Below are positions 26,770 to 35,551 of a DNA stretch of 57,025 nt, in pieces. The stretch's first letter is position 1, and the number at the start of each line of letters is the position of its first letter. Below the pieces are notes generated by a model. That model saw only the letters and a program-made list of their open reading frames with translations. It did no database searches and was not told the DNA's origin. Source of the DNA: Candidatus Trichofilum aggregatum (GTDB taxonomy: Bacteria > Chloroflexota > Anaerolineae > Promineifilales > Promineifilaceae); the NCBI GenBank assembly GCA_016716885.1, contig JADJUV010000048.1:1-57025 (forward strand). Direction: 5' to 3'. Position numbers and translations under genes: made by a program.

Positions 26770-27699
26770 TTAACCGTGAGTTTGTGTCGTTTGTAGTAGC
26801 TGGCGGGCGACCAGTTTGCCGACCTGGCACGCGGCCGCGGTCATAATGTCCAGATTACCCGCATAGGGTGGCAGGTAATCCCCTGCTCCGGTCACTTCAA
26901 GCAGCAGGGAGATCAACGTTTTCTTCCCAGCAGCGGTATCGCGCAGTTCAAAAACCGGTTCATTTTTGAGTCGGTAGCCAGGCACATACGCCTGAACCGC
27001 CGTAACCATTGTGGTTATAGAATCGCCAATAGCTTGTTCGTCCACCTCGGTTTCGTCCAACAGCGCATAAATCGTGTTACGCATCAGGATCGGTGGATCG
27101 GCCGGGTTGAGGATAATGATCGCCTTGCCCCTTTTGGCCCCACCGAGCACCTCCAGGCCGCGGGCGGTTGTAAAGGTAAATTCGTCAATGTTTTGCCGTG
27201 TCCCTGGCCCCGCTGAAAGGCTGGCGATGGTGCTGATCATTTCGGCATAGGCAACCGGCGTCACCCGAGAAATCGCATATACCAGCGGGATGGTCGCCTG
27301 TCCGCCGCAGGTGATCAGGTTGACATTTGGCTCGGTGAGGTGTGCCCCCAGATTAACCGGGGGAATCACATAAGGGCCACGCGCCGCCGGAGTCAGATCA
27401 ATGGCGATGCGCCCCGCCTGGCGCAGCATTTTGGCATGGCGCACATGGGCATAAGCACTGGTAGCGTCAAAAACAATGCGGATGTCGGGATCATCCAAAA
27501 TGGGCTGGATGCCTTCGTGGGTAGCCGGAATGCCCAGCTCACGTGCCCGTGCCAGCCCTTCGGATTGCGGATCAATCCCGGCCAGGAGTGCCAGTTCCAT
27601 GGGGCCAGGATCACGCAGGATTTTGAACATCAAATCGCTGCCGATGTTGCCGGAGCCGAGGATGGCGACTTTAACCAGACTGTTTCCAGTGGTATGCAT
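26770..27699 (-). CDS. mhpF: Acetaldehyde dehydrogenase (acetylating)
   Basis: The start at the ATG at 27697-27699 (MHTTGNSLVKVAILGSGNIG) follows GAAGG by ten bases. The longer open frame upstream is translated repeat DNA. The roughly 309-residue protein has a Rossmann motif LGSGNIGSD, the catalytic Cys in NLITCGGQATIPLVYA, and ALLDETEVDEQAI. With the adjacent aldolase it converts channelled acetaldehyde, CoA and NAD to acetyl-CoA, the last step of meta cleavage. All features are present. Confidence 0.93.
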   Translation of the reverse strand: MHTTGNSLVKVAILGSGNIGSDLMFKILRDPGPMELALLAGIDPQSEGLARARELGIPATHEGIQPILDDPDIRIVFDATSAYAHVRHAKMLRQAGRIAIDLTPAARGPYVIPPVNLGAHLTEPNVNLITCGGQATIPLVYAISRVTPVAYAEMISTIASLSAGPGTRQNIDEFTFTTARGLEVLGGAKRGKAIIILNPADPPILMRNTIYALLDETEVDEQAIGDSITTMVTAVQAYVPGYRLKNEPVFELRDTAAGKKTLISLLLEVTGAGDYLPPYAGNLDIMTAAACQVGKLVARQLLQTTQTHG

Positions 27700-27757
27700 A
27701 ACAAATAAACCTTCACAAAGATGGAGTGACGGGCTGCAACGAAATGAGCTATCGTAG

Positions 27758-27778
27758 GGGCAACCCTTGTGGTTGCCC
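27758..27778. terminator. Hairpin between the IclR and dehydrogenase genes
   Basis: GGGCAACC (27758-27765) and GGTTGCCC (27771-27778) form an 8-bp stem with a five-base loop. The surrounding TAGGGGCAACCCTTGTGG-type text resembles a common dispersed bacterial repeat. It lies between the IclR stop (27831) and the dehydrogenase start (27699), so it could attenuate read-through or just be a repeat. Confidence 0.45.
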
Positions 27779-27830
27779 TTCAATGGGGCAGGTAGGGCAG
27801 GCACAAAACCTACCCTACTGGGGTATGGCG

Positions 27831-28583
27831 TTATGAACCGTAATAGCCCAGCCGGTCTGAGATGGTTTTGGCGGTGCGGACAATGGCGTCGCGGTATTCC
27901 GTTTGGGAGCGACGGAACCGGTAGGTGGGAAGGGACATACTGATAGCGGCAATGACGCGGCCGCTGTAGTTGTAAATGGGTGCGCCCACACAACATAAAT
28001 CGGGCAGAATTTCCTCAAAGTCACAGGCGTACCCTTGTTTGCGGATTTGGATCAATGCCTGGCAAAGCGTTTCTTCGTCGGTGATCGTGTTGGGCGTGAA
28101 ACGTGGCAAACCAGCCGTTCGGATAATCCGTCTGGCTTCCTCTTCGGGACTGTACGCCAATAATATTTTGCCCAGGGCCGAACAATGGGGGTAAAGGCGG
28201 GTTCCCAATGAGGTTAGTTCGACCCGCACGGCCTGCATTCCCTCTAGTTTGTCTACGTAAACGGCTTTCGTATCATCTAAAACCGCCAGGTGAATCGTCT
28301 CTTTGTACTGGGCGGCCAATGCTTCCATCACCGGGCGGGCCTCATGGCGAAGTTCGGTGGTAGCGAGTAATGTTTCACTCAGGGTCACTAACCGCCAGCC
28401 CAGGCGATACCGTCCTTCGGCCGTCTTGTTCAGAAAACCAACCTGAGCTAACGAAGCCAGCAAATCGTGGGTGGTTGATTTGGCTAATTTGAGCCTGTCT
28501 GCGATCTCGCGAACACCCCACTCCGTGTGCTCACGATCATACAAGGCCAGAACCTCACTCGCTTTTTGGATAGTTTGGAGCAT
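27831..28583 (-). CDS. IclR-family transcriptional regulator
   Basis: This 250-residue protein has an N-terminal winged helix at about residues 8-62 (WGVREIADRLKLAKSTTHDL) and a C-terminal GAF-like effector domain of about 170 residues. The effector domain contains ETIHLAVLDDTKAVYVDKLEG, the SALGKILLAYSPEEEA segment and GVGAPIYNY-like DLCCVGAPIYNYSGRVIAAIS. IclR proteins often control aromatic catabolic operons as activators or repressors responding to an aromatic acid. Its position at the head of the meta-cleavage genes, same direction, makes it their likely regulator. The operator cannot be located by eye. Confidence 0.88.
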   Translation of the reverse strand: MLQTIQKASEVLALYDREHTEWGVREIADRLKLAKSTTHDLLASLAQVGFLNKTAEGRYRLGWRLVTLSETLLATTELRHEARPVMEALAAQYKETIHLAVLDDTKAVYVDKLEGMQAVRVELTSLGTRLYPHCSALGKILLAYSPEEEARRIIRTAGLPRFTPNTITDEETLCQALIQIRKQGYACDFEEILPDLCCVGAPIYNYSGRVIAAISMSLPTYRFRRSQTEYRDAIVRTAKTISDRLGYYGS

Positions 28584-28603
28584 AACAAACAGGTGCCACT
28601 CAC

Positions 28604-29029
28604 TTAGCCAGGGTTTTCGGCCAGTTTGGCAATTTCTTGCAGATATTGAGCACCCAAATTAGCCGCGGAAAGGCCACCAAACAGATAGGCAAAATTAACG
28701 ACGGCTGACAGTTCCTCGAAGGTTGCTCCGGCGCGATAGGCCGCGATGCCGTGTAGTTTGGCGGCATCGCGCAGGGTGATGAGTAACATACCAAACAGCA
28801 TGAGTTGGGAGGTTTTGGTGTCGAAGCAGGAGGGGTACATGCACTTGCGCCGCAGGGCCTCTTGCATCTCCAGCAGTTCAGGATCAAGGCGGGCCAGTAA
28901 CTCGGTGCGGGCCTGGATGCGGGGGGGCACAAAGCCCAACAGTTCGACATAAAAGTCACGGTAGGCATCTACCTGGGTATCGGGGATCTGGCGTTCGGGC
29001 AAACGCGAGGTGGGATTTTGATCAGACAT
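28604..29029 (-). CDS. Carboxymuconolactone decarboxylase-like protein
   Basis: A strong GGAGGTGAC five bases before the ATG at 29027-29029 sets the start (MSDQNPTSRLPERQIPDTQ); the longer frame is rejected. The roughly 141-residue all-helical protein carries a CMD/AhpD-type core: LDPELLEMQEALRRKCMYPS, KTSQLMLFGMLLITLRDAAK and AGATFEELSAVVNFAYLFGG. Family members act as 4-carboxymuconolactone decarboxylases or peroxidase partners. In a meta-cleavage locus the ortho-pathway reaction is not certain. It lies 20 bp upstream of the IclR gene and may be co-transcribed. Confidence 0.78.
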   Translation of the reverse strand: MSDQNPTSRLPERQIPDTQVDAYRDFYVELLGFVPPRIQARTELLARLDPELLEMQEALRRKCMYPSCFDTKTSQLMLFGMLLITLRDAAKLHGIAAYRAGATFEELSAVVNFAYLFGGLSAANLGAQYLQEIAKLAENPG

Positions 29030-29295
29030 GTCACCTCCGGGGATGTTGAGCGTGTTCCTAGTATTGCGGAAAGCCTTCATTGTTACAAGAGGATCGTCCG
29101 ATTATATCGGATGGCAATTTATTTTTGCTCCGGTTCAGGAGAGGTAAAGTTGTGCTATGAACGGTGGTGGCGGGGGAACGCGGCGCAACCGTGTTTCTTC
29201 TATCTGTGGCTCGAGAATATGAATAGTGAATGGTGAATCGTGAATGGTGAACGCGGCCGCAGTCGAATAAACAACAGATCACAAGAAGACAGGGA

Positions 29296-29577
29296 TTAAC
29301 GCTCTGCGATTCCTACATTCTTAAGCCACCATTCTTTAAGTACCATTCCGCCAAGTGCAACCAGGAAAAGTAACAAACCCTTGAAAAAGTTACCAACTAA
29401 TGGAATGTCTACCAACGCTTCAAAGCTAAATGCTAAAAGGAATGAAAGCACCAAAAAGGCTATCCCCAAAACAGCAAAGACATTTTTGCTTAATATCTGC
29501 ATTATCTTATGCCATTTCCATAAAACAACGCCTAATGGGATAACGGCTATAATAATATCTACTAAGTGAATGTTCAT
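29296..29577 (-). CDS. Small membrane protein, unknown
   Basis: A GGAG site lies five bases before the ATG at 29577. The 93-residue protein has an N-terminal hydrophobic segment (VDIIIAVIPLGVVLW), a second (VFAVLGIAFLVLSFLLAF) and a third (LLLFLVALGGMVLK), with Lys-rich ends. It would sit in the inner membrane with three helices. No family recognised. It is A/T-richer than its neighbours, which might mean acquisition. It is flanked by a GCGGCCGC site at 29253. Confidence 0.6.
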   Translation of the reverse strand: MNIHLVDIIIAVIPLGVVLWKWHKIMQILSKNVFAVLGIAFLVLSFLLAFSFEALVDIPLVGNFFKGLLLFLVALGGMVLKEWWLKNVGIAER

Positions 29578-30201
29578 GATTTCTCCTGCTTCCCTGGCGG
29601 TGGCGAGGTGTTCCTGTTCAACAAAAATACCCGGTGTAGCCGGTCTTCTTGGTGGAAGGGGAGCACCTTACCACAGCAGGAAATTCATGCTCACGTACTG
29701 AGAATCTTAAAACAATTTGAATGATTGACAAGTTAAAGCTCAATGCCGTTTTTTTATTTTGAACAACAGCGAAATATGCGGCCGCATACGCCATCATAAC
29801 CGCCAACTGGCTGACCTGCGACGAAACGGGGGCGCGGGAAACGGGTAGAGGGGTGGTGTGGGTAAGGGGTGGGGGAGATGCGGTCGTCAGGAAGCGGTTC
29901 GTGTTTGAATATAGCACTCTGATTGTTTGAGAAAAAACAAAGGAGATTAATACACTTGTATAGCAGGTTTTATATGGGTCATTGAAACTTGATAGGGGTA
30001 GTGGGCAAATACCCCAGAGAGCGACCCGCTGGGTGTGGGAGCCGCCTCTTTGATAGGCGTTTCTTCGGTAAAGACATTAATGAACCCTTTCCCAACCGTT
30101 GCGCCCGGAATTCATCCTTCTTCGTTTTCTTTGAGGTACAATAGCCTCACCTCTTCATTTACCGGTTCAGTTCACGCCAACGTCCTCAAGGAGTTACCCC
30201 A
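29578..30201. other. Divergent intergenic region
   Basis: No gene is supported. The region separates the small membrane protein (leftward) from the acyl-CoA ligase (rightward) and must hold the ligase promoter. An AAGGAG ribosome site stands seven bases before 30202. A segment at 29778-29816 (a GCGGCCGC site followed by CATCATAACCGCCAACTGGC) resembles 51929-51967, suggesting a dispersed element. Confidence 0.5.
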
Positions 30202-31848
30202 ATGGAAACGCCTCTAACCCCGATGGAATTTGCCCGTCGCGCCCGTCGCCTGTATGGCAACCGGGAAGCAGTTGTAGATGGTGATTTACGCTTGACCTAT
30301 GAGCAGTTTTTTGATCGCTGTGATCGCTGGTCGGCAGTTTTACAGAAGGCGGGCATTCAACCCGGTGACCGGGTAGCCTACATTGCCCCCAACACCCATG
30401 CCCAACTGGAGTCATTTTATGCCGTGCCACAGATAGGGGCGGTGGTTGTGCCGATCAACTATCGGCTGACGGCGGATGATTTTGCTTACATTATTAATCA
30501 CAGTGGGGCGCGGATCGTGTGTGCCCATTCTGATTATCTGGAAGCGGTAGACACTGTTCGGGAGCAGTTGCCCCAGGTGGAGCAGTTTGTGGCCTTGGAA
30601 GGGAGTCGGGATGGATGGGTAGATTATGAGGCGGAGATCGCGGCCGCGTCGCCCACCTTCATTCACCCTACCATCAATGAGGGAGACCTGCTCGCCATTA
30701 ACTACACCAGTGGCACAACTGCCCGCCCCAAAGGGGTGATGATCACCCACCGCAATGCCTACATGAACATCGTCGGTACGATTGCTCACCAGCCCCTCTC
30801 CCCCAAAGACCGCTACCTCTGGACATTGCCCATGTTCCACGCCAACGGCTGGACCTTTGTCTGGATTGTGACAGCGCGGGGAGCCACCCATGTTTGCCTG
30901 CGCCGGGTCGAGCCGCGCACCATTTTTGATCTGATTGAGCAAGAGAACATCTCGATCTTCTGTGCCGCGCCGACGGTGCTGATTGGCATCGCCAACAGCC
31001 CGGCGGAGTTGCGGCAAGGGGCCAGACGGGGGGTCAAACTGTTTACGGCGGGGGCACCGCCCGCGGCCGCGACCATCGAACGCATTGAAGGGGAACTAGG
31101 CTGGGAACTGACCCAGGTGTACGGTCTTACTGAGACGGCTCCCTTCATCACCATCTGCGAAGAACGGCCTGAACATGCTCATCTTTCCCTGCAAGAGCGG
31201 GCCATCATCAAGGCCAGGCAAGGCGTAGAATTGATCACCTCTGGTGAACTACTCGTGGTGGATGAAGAAGGAGACGAAGTCCCCCATGATGGGATGACGT
31301 TGGGCGAAATCGTCGTGCGAGGGAATGTGGTGATGAAAGGGTATTTTAATGATCCCGAAGCCACAGCCAGAGCCTTGCGCGGTGGCTGGTTCCATACCGG
31401 TGATGCCGCTGTCGTTCACGCCGATGGCTACGCTGAAATCCGGGATCGCATCAAAGATGTCATTATTAGCGGCGGCGAAAATATCTCCTCGGTAGAAGTG
31501 GAAGGGGTGTTGTTGCGTCATCCGGCGATACAGGAAGTGGCGATTGTGGGTATGCCACATGAAAAATGGGGCGAAGCCCCGCACGCTTTTGTCGTGTTAC
31601 GCCCTGGCGCGGCCGCGACCGAAGCCGAGATTCGTCAGTTTGCCCGTGATCACCTGGCCCATTTCAAGGCCCCGCAATGGGTTTCCTTTGTCACCGAACT
31701 GCCTAAAACAGCCACGGGGAAAATCCAGAAATACGTGTTGCGTGGCGGCCGCACGGCCATTGCGACGCAATCGTCAGTCAGCATCGCATCGTCGGGGGTG
31801 AGCACACCGATCCCCTTCGCCCAACCCTGCTCCGCGGCAAACGTATGA
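30202..31848 (+). CDS. AMP-forming acyl-CoA synthetase, C-terminus altered
   Basis: Start METPLTPMEFARRARRLYG follows AAGGAG by seven bases. The protein has the usual ANL motifs: NYTSGTTARPKGVMITH, QVYGLTETAP, WFHTGDAAVVHADGYAEIRD, and the catalytic lysine motif LPKTATGKIQKYVLRGG. It resembles the broad medium/long-chain fatty acyl-CoA ligase group. From about 31776 the frame runs antisense through the end of the convergent gene (TQSSVSIASSGVST...), giving a tail of about 24 extra residues. The natural stop probably followed RTAIATQ and was lost at a junction or by an indel. Three GCGGCCGC sites give its AAA triplets and a fourth (31745) its GGR. Confidence 0.87.
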   Translation: METPLTPMEFARRARRLYGNREAVVDGDLRLTYEQFFDRCDRWSAVLQKAGIQPGDRVAYIAPNTHAQLESFYAVPQIGAVVVPINYRLTADDFAYIINHSGARIVCAHSDYLEAVDTVREQLPQVEQFVALEGSRDGWVDYEAEIAAASPTFIHPTINEGDLLAINYTSGTTARPKGVMITHRNAYMNIVGTIAHQPLSPKDRYLWTLPMFHANGWTFVWIVTARGATHVCLRRVEPRTIFDLIEQENISIFCAAPTVLIGIANSPAELRQGARRGVKLFTAGAPPAAATIERIEGELGWELTQVYGLTETAPFITICEERPEHAHLSLQERAIIKARQGVELITSGELLVVDEEGDEVPHDGMTLGEIVVRGNVVMKGYFNDPEATARALRGGWFHTGDAAVVHADGYAEIRDRIKDVIISGGENISSVEVEGVLLRHPAIQEVAIVGMPHEKWGEAPHAFVVLRPGAAATEAEIRQFARDHLAHFKAPQWVSFVTELPKTATGKIQKYVLRGGRTAIATQSSVSIASSGVSTPIPFAQPCSAANV

Positions 31849-32276
31849 TGGACGATACGGTCCCGATCACGCCCGCCCCCTCGCGGACCCTTCTGCAATT
31901 CAGCCGACACTCGCCAGCGTACATCATCGAAAAACGCCCAGCACGCCTGCATCAGCGTCAGCTCACGTTCCAATTCGTCACCCGTCATGTCTTGCTCGTC
32001 GATGCTCGAAAACGCGAACGAGATGCCCCAGAAGTCGGTTGATCCCGTTCCTGGATACTGTTCGACCACATCGACGTTCTTGATGGTGTCAAACTCCGCG
32101 TCCATTTCAGCCAGCTTTGCCACCTGTAAATATCGCGGAATATAGGCACGTAGCCGTTCGATTGCTTTCTCCCCCGTCTTCGCCCCGCGCTCAAACCCAG
32201 GCCAATCAGGTGCCACCGCCACCACCTTCTTGCCCTTCGGTCCGATTTCCAGTGTTACCCGCATAGGGTTAGCCAT
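31650..32276 (-). CDS. Conserved hypothetical protein, 3' truncated
   Basis: GGAGG four bases before the ATG at 32274-32276 sets the start (MANPMRVTLEIGPKGKKVVA). About 165 residues look genuine: APDWPGFERGAKTGEKAIER, RLRAYIPRYLQVAKLAEM, DFWGISFAFSSID and ELTLMQACWAFFDDVRWRVS. I recognise this as a family of about 200-230 residues with a DinB-like helical C-terminus. That part (usually with a DHAWE-type helix) is missing. After PDDAMLTDD, near 31778, the frame continues antisense through the acyl-CoA ligase. The gene is thus cut off by the same junction that altered the ligase. Function unknown. Confidence 0.65.
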   Translation of the reverse strand: MANPMRVTLEIGPKGKKVVAVAPDWPGFERGAKTGEKAIERLRAYIPRYLQVAKLAEMDAEFDTIKNVDVVEQYPGTGSTDFWGISFAFSSIDEQDMTGDELERELTLMQACWAFFDDVRWRVSAELQKGPRGGGRDRDRIVHHTFAAEQGWAKGIGVLTPDDAMLTDDCVAMAVRPPRNTYFWIFPVAVLGSSVTKETHCGALKWAR

Positions 32277-32339
32277 AGTTCCTCCAATCGCAGTCGTTCC
32301 TGCTATTGCACACCCGAGAGGGAGCGCGGTGGTTGCCAT

Positions 32340-32703
32340 TCTCTCTCATAAGCCGGCCAAGGGATCAAGAGCGTGAACGAACGAACGCCCCCGTGCCGAT
32401 GCTTAGCCAATCCCAGTCTGCCACTGCTCATTCACAAATGAGATATTGTTTGTAGTGACCGCTTTAGCGGGGTGACGCCACCCCGCTAAAGCGGTCACGA
32501 TGAACCAAAACCCTCAATGCTTGTCTGAACAACTATATAAGTAAGAATGCGATCATAGACCAAATGTTCTGCCGATGTCAAGGTCATGGGTGCATCGTTG
32601 CTCACTTTCTGCCCAGGGATACCCTATGCCCACCATCACCCAGGGCGTTTCTTGAGATGAGCAACTGGGCACAGCTCGCGGCCGCGCAGCCCGCCAGGGA
32701 TTC
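32340..32703. other. Intergenic region with a long perfect hairpin
   Basis: No gene is seen between the hypothetical gene start and the response-regulator stop. It contains the 20-bp perfect inverted repeat at 32455-32498 and a GCGGCCGC site at 32678. Confidence 0.5.
32455..32498. terminator. 20-bp perfect stem-loop
   Basis: Positions 32455-32474 are exactly complementary to 32479-32498, with a four-base loop (ACGC) between. The core is CCGCTTTAGCGGGG. It lies about 200 bp beyond the stop of the response-regulator gene (minus strand). It lacks a U-run and resembles a dispersed REP-like palindrome more than a classical terminator. Cruciform formation is possible. Confidence 0.5.
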
Positions 32704-33327
32704 CTACAGCCGCAAAATCCCTTTTTCAAGGGCAACTGTCACAGCGGCGGTACGATCATCTACGCCCAGCTTGTTGAAAATGTGAATGAGGTGGGTTTTG
32801 ACGGTGGCCTCGCTGATGTGCAGTGCTTTGCCGATTTGCCGGTTGTTCGTGCCTCTGGCGACTAATTGCAGGACTTCCAGTTCGCGGCCGCTTAACTCTA
32901 CCGTTTCAGGTTCGCGCATCCGCTGCATGAGCCGGGTAGCGACCGCCGGAGCCAGCACCGATTCCCCTCGTGCGGTGGCCCGAATGGCGCGGAATAGTTC
33001 CTCACGCGGCGCGTCCTTGAGCAAATAACCTGTCGCGCCCGCTTCAATGGCCCGCACAATATCGCTGTCGCTATCGTAGGTGGTCAGGACGAGGATGTGT
33101 AGGCCAGGCTGTTTTTCACGCAGGGTTTGAATGGCCGTCACCCCATCCATGCCTGGCATCCGCAAATCCATCAGCACCACATCCGGTTCTAGCCGTTGAC
33201 ACAAAGCTACCCCTTGCGCCCCATCAGAGGCTTCCCCTATCACCTCAAAATCGGCCTGTCCGGCCAGCATCCCGGCTAAGCCTTCGCGTACCACCGGATG
33301 ATCATCTATGAGCAGGAGTCGAATCAT
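32704..33327 (-). CDS. NarL/FixJ-family response regulator
   Basis: This 207-residue protein has a receiver domain with acidic pocket LLIDDHPVVREG, phospho-acceptor D54 (VVLMDLRMPGMDG) and the conserved Lys in YLLKDAPREE. A LuxR-type helix-turn-helix follows at about 145-205 (ELEVLQLVARGTNNRQIGKA, then HISEATVKTHLIHIFNKLG). Its start overlaps the sensor-kinase stop by 4 bp. By analogy with LiaR/DesR-type pairs it probably controls the nearby ABC-2 exporter. Confidence 0.93.
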   Translation of the reverse strand: MIRLLLIDDHPVVREGLAGMLAGQADFEVIGEASDGAQGVALCQRLEPDVVLMDLRMPGMDGVTAIQTLREKQPGLHILVLTTYDSDSDIVRAIEAGATGYLLKDAPREELFRAIRATARGESVLAPAVATRLMQRMREPETVELSGRELEVLQLVARGTNNRQIGKALHISEATVKTHLIHIFNKLGVDDRTAAVTVALEKGILRL

Positions 33328-34538
33328 GTTGTTGCCCCGTCTATGGGTAGTTGAATGACCAGTGTTGTCCCCTCACCGGGTTCGCTCTCGATGAGGAGTG
33401 AACCATGCAACTGGGAGACCCGTTCGCGCATGGCGATTAGCCCGTAACCACCGGCATGGGTCGCGGCCGCAACCCCATTGATGCCCACGCCATTGTCCTG
33501 TACATCCAACGTCACCATGTCGCCCATGTAAGAGAGCGTCACTGTAACCTCAGTGGCCTGGGCATGTTTGCGAATATTGGCCAGGGCTTCCTGGGTGGCC
33601 CGGAGCAGGGTCACTTCGGCTTCCGGGTGCAAGGGGGTGATTGCGCCAGTGATATGGGCCGCGGCCGCGATGCCACAACTATCCGACCATTTCTGCACCG
33701 TTTGCTGGATGGCGACCGGCAGTGGGTCTTCTTCCAGGGGTTCCGGGCGTAAATCCTGCACCACACGCCGCGCCTGGGCGATGTTGTCACGGGCGGTCTG
33801 GCGGGCTTCGTGCAGGTGATGGAGATGGCGTTCCGGGTCAGTGGTCAGGGCTTGTTCGGCGGCTTCCAGGTGCATGACGATGCTGATGAACCCTTGCGCC
33901 AGCGTATCGTGTATTTCATGGCTGAGCCGCTGTCGCTCCTGAAGCACACCCGCCTGCCGTTCCGCGGCCGCGAGGTCAGCCTGCGTTTGCCGGAGTTGCT
34001 CAATCAATTCCTGGCGCTGCATACTTTGCGCGATGATGGCATTAATCCATAACGCCACCAGGACAGCAACGACAGTGGAAAATACAAAGGCCCATAAGGT
34101 GAGATTATTCCAGGCCAGTTCTACACCACTTTCATAAGCCACCAGCGCCGAAAACAAGATGGAGCCAGGAATCGCCCAGGAGAGAGGTAGCAAAAAGAAA
34201 AGCTGGCTGAATAGCCCCCCGATGGTGAAAAAGAAGACGGGGTGGCGGTTAACCAGTGCCACCCACAGGGCGATGGCAATGAGGAAGTAAAGGAGAGCGT
34301 GCAAGGGGCGCGGCCGCGGGCCAGAGATATGCTGATACAGGAGCCGCATACCGAACCAGTGCCATACACCGCTCAAAACAGACAGGGCGATAATCCAACG
34401 CAGGTCAACGGCCGATGTATCACTATCAAAGAGTGTTATCAATGTGGGCACGATCAGGGCGATGTAGAAAATGACGGACCATATCCAGCCCATCCGTTCC
34501 CAGGCATTCCGTCTTGTGGTGGTTGAGGGGTGATTCAT
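33324..34538 (-). CDS. Sensor histidine kinase (HisKA_3 type)
   Basis: This 404-residue protein has five to six hydrophobic helices in residues 18-168, then a short coiled coil (QELIEQLRQTQADLAAAERQ). The dimerisation/phosphoacceptor domain has H210 in LSHEIHDTLAQGF, and the HATPase_c domain has ALANIRKHAQATEV, VQDNGVGI and GGYGLIAMRERV. The sensor has no large extracytoplasmic domain, so it likely senses a membrane state or partner transporter. It is paired with the regulator downstream and followed upstream by the exporter genes. Confidence 0.92.
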   Translation of the reverse strand: MNHPSTTTRRNAWERMGWIWSVIFYIALIVPTLITLFDSDTSAVDLRWIIALSVLSGVWHWFGMRLLYQHISGPRPRPLHALLYFLIAIALWVALVNRHPVFFFTIGGLFSQLFFLLPLSWAIPGSILFSALVAYESGVELAWNNLTLWAFVFSTVVAVLVALWINAIIAQSMQRQELIEQLRQTQADLAAAERQAGVLQERQRLSHEIHDTLAQGFISIVMHLEAAEQALTTDPERHLHHLHEARQTARDNIAQARRVVQDLRPEPLEEDPLPVAIQQTVQKWSDSCGIAAAAHITGAITPLHPEAEVTLLRATQEALANIRKHAQATEVTVTLSYMGDMVTLDVQDNGVGINGVAAATHAGGYGLIAMRERVSQLHGSLLIESEPGEGTTLVIQLPIDGATT

Positions 34539-34685
34539 GGTAGGCCTGGCGTACTAGCGACAAAATTGCGATGTTCTTGAAGAATGGAAGGTTATTTTGC
34601 CGGTGTATTGGCTTTTATCCGTGTTCTTCCCGTGTTTTGGAGTCTGGAAGATGTAGACCATATACCAATACACCAATATACTATC

Positions 34686-35423
34686 CTATTCCCAGCGAAA
34701 CGTCCGGCTGGAGATGAGGACACAGACGATGAAGATGCCGCTGAGAACCAGGACGGCGGTGGTGTCCCAGCCCTGACCATACCACAACCCTTTCACCAGT
34801 TCGATGACGTGGGTCAGGGGGAGAAATTCGCCCACTTTGCGGATGGTTTCGGGCAGAATCTCACGGGGCATGGCCCCACCGGAGAGGAACAGCATGGGGA
34901 ACAGGATGCCCATGCCGAGGGCCTGAGCCGAGCGCGGTGTCGGGGCAAGGTTCGCCAGGACAAACCCCAGTGAGAAGAAGCTGAGACCGCTGAGCAGGAT
35001 CGCGGCCGCGACCGAGAGCATCTGTTCCGGGAATTGCAGATCATACACGGCCCGCGCCGTCGCAAACAGCAGGATGACCCCCACCGCCTGCATCACAAGA
35101 TTCATCGCCACCTGGGCACCCAGGATCACCGACGGGTTGAGCGGTGTCGCCTTCAAGCGGCGCAACACCCCTTGCTCCCGATAATTCGCCAGGGCAATGG
35201 GCAGTCCAATCAGCCCAATTGTGCCCGTGATCATCCCGATGTAACCGGGCACGGAGACATCCACATTGCCCAGGTTGCCAAACTCGGCCACCGGCTCATT
35301 GCCAAAAATCGAGCCAAAGACGATCAGGATAACGAGGGGGAAGGCGAAGGTGAAGAACATCGCCACGGGTTCCCGTGCGAACAACTTCATTTCAATCCAG
35401 GTCATTTTCAAAAACGCATTCAT
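34686..35423 (-). CDS. ABC-2 type transporter permease
   Basis: This 245-residue membrane protein has six hydrophobic segments. The N-terminal FAREPVAMFFTFAFPLVILI, the LPIALANYREQGVLRRLKAT connector and the ...LFPMLFLSGGAMPREILPE loop are typical of DrrB/YhhJ-like drug or lipid exporters. It works with the ATPase encoded 200 bp upstream. The substrate is unknown. Drug or lantibiotic export controlled by the adjacent two-component system is a reasonable inference. Confidence 0.9.
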   Translation of the reverse strand: MNAFLKMTWIEMKLFAREPVAMFFTFAFPLVILIVFGSIFGNEPVAEFGNLGNVDVSVPGYIGMITGTIGLIGLPIALANYREQGVLRRLKATPLNPSVILGAQVAMNLVMQAVGVILLFATARAVYDLQFPEQMLSVAAAILLSGLSFFSLGFVLANLAPTPRSAQALGMGILFPMLFLSGGAMPREILPETIRKVGEFLPLTHVIELVKGLWYGQGWDTTAVLVLSGIFIVCVLISSRTFRWE

Positions 35424-35551
35424 GATTCACTCCTACGAAAATAAGTTTCAGGTTTCAGGTTCAGGTTGAACACGGATAGACTGGAAATCCTAGAGTCCTA
35501 TTTTCATCCATCTTGGTGTGCCCCAGGCCCATGGGGAACCCCTGAGAATTA

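Noticed and set aside
27700..27996. Long N-terminal extension of the acetaldehyde dehydrogenase
   Set aside because: The extra residues are translated repeat and hairpin DNA; the ATG at 27699 has a ribosome site and the family N-terminus.
29618..29917. 99-residue minus-strand open frame
   Set aside because: No ribosome site or recognisable domain; it covers an octamer-headed repeat and promoter-like A/T-rich DNA.
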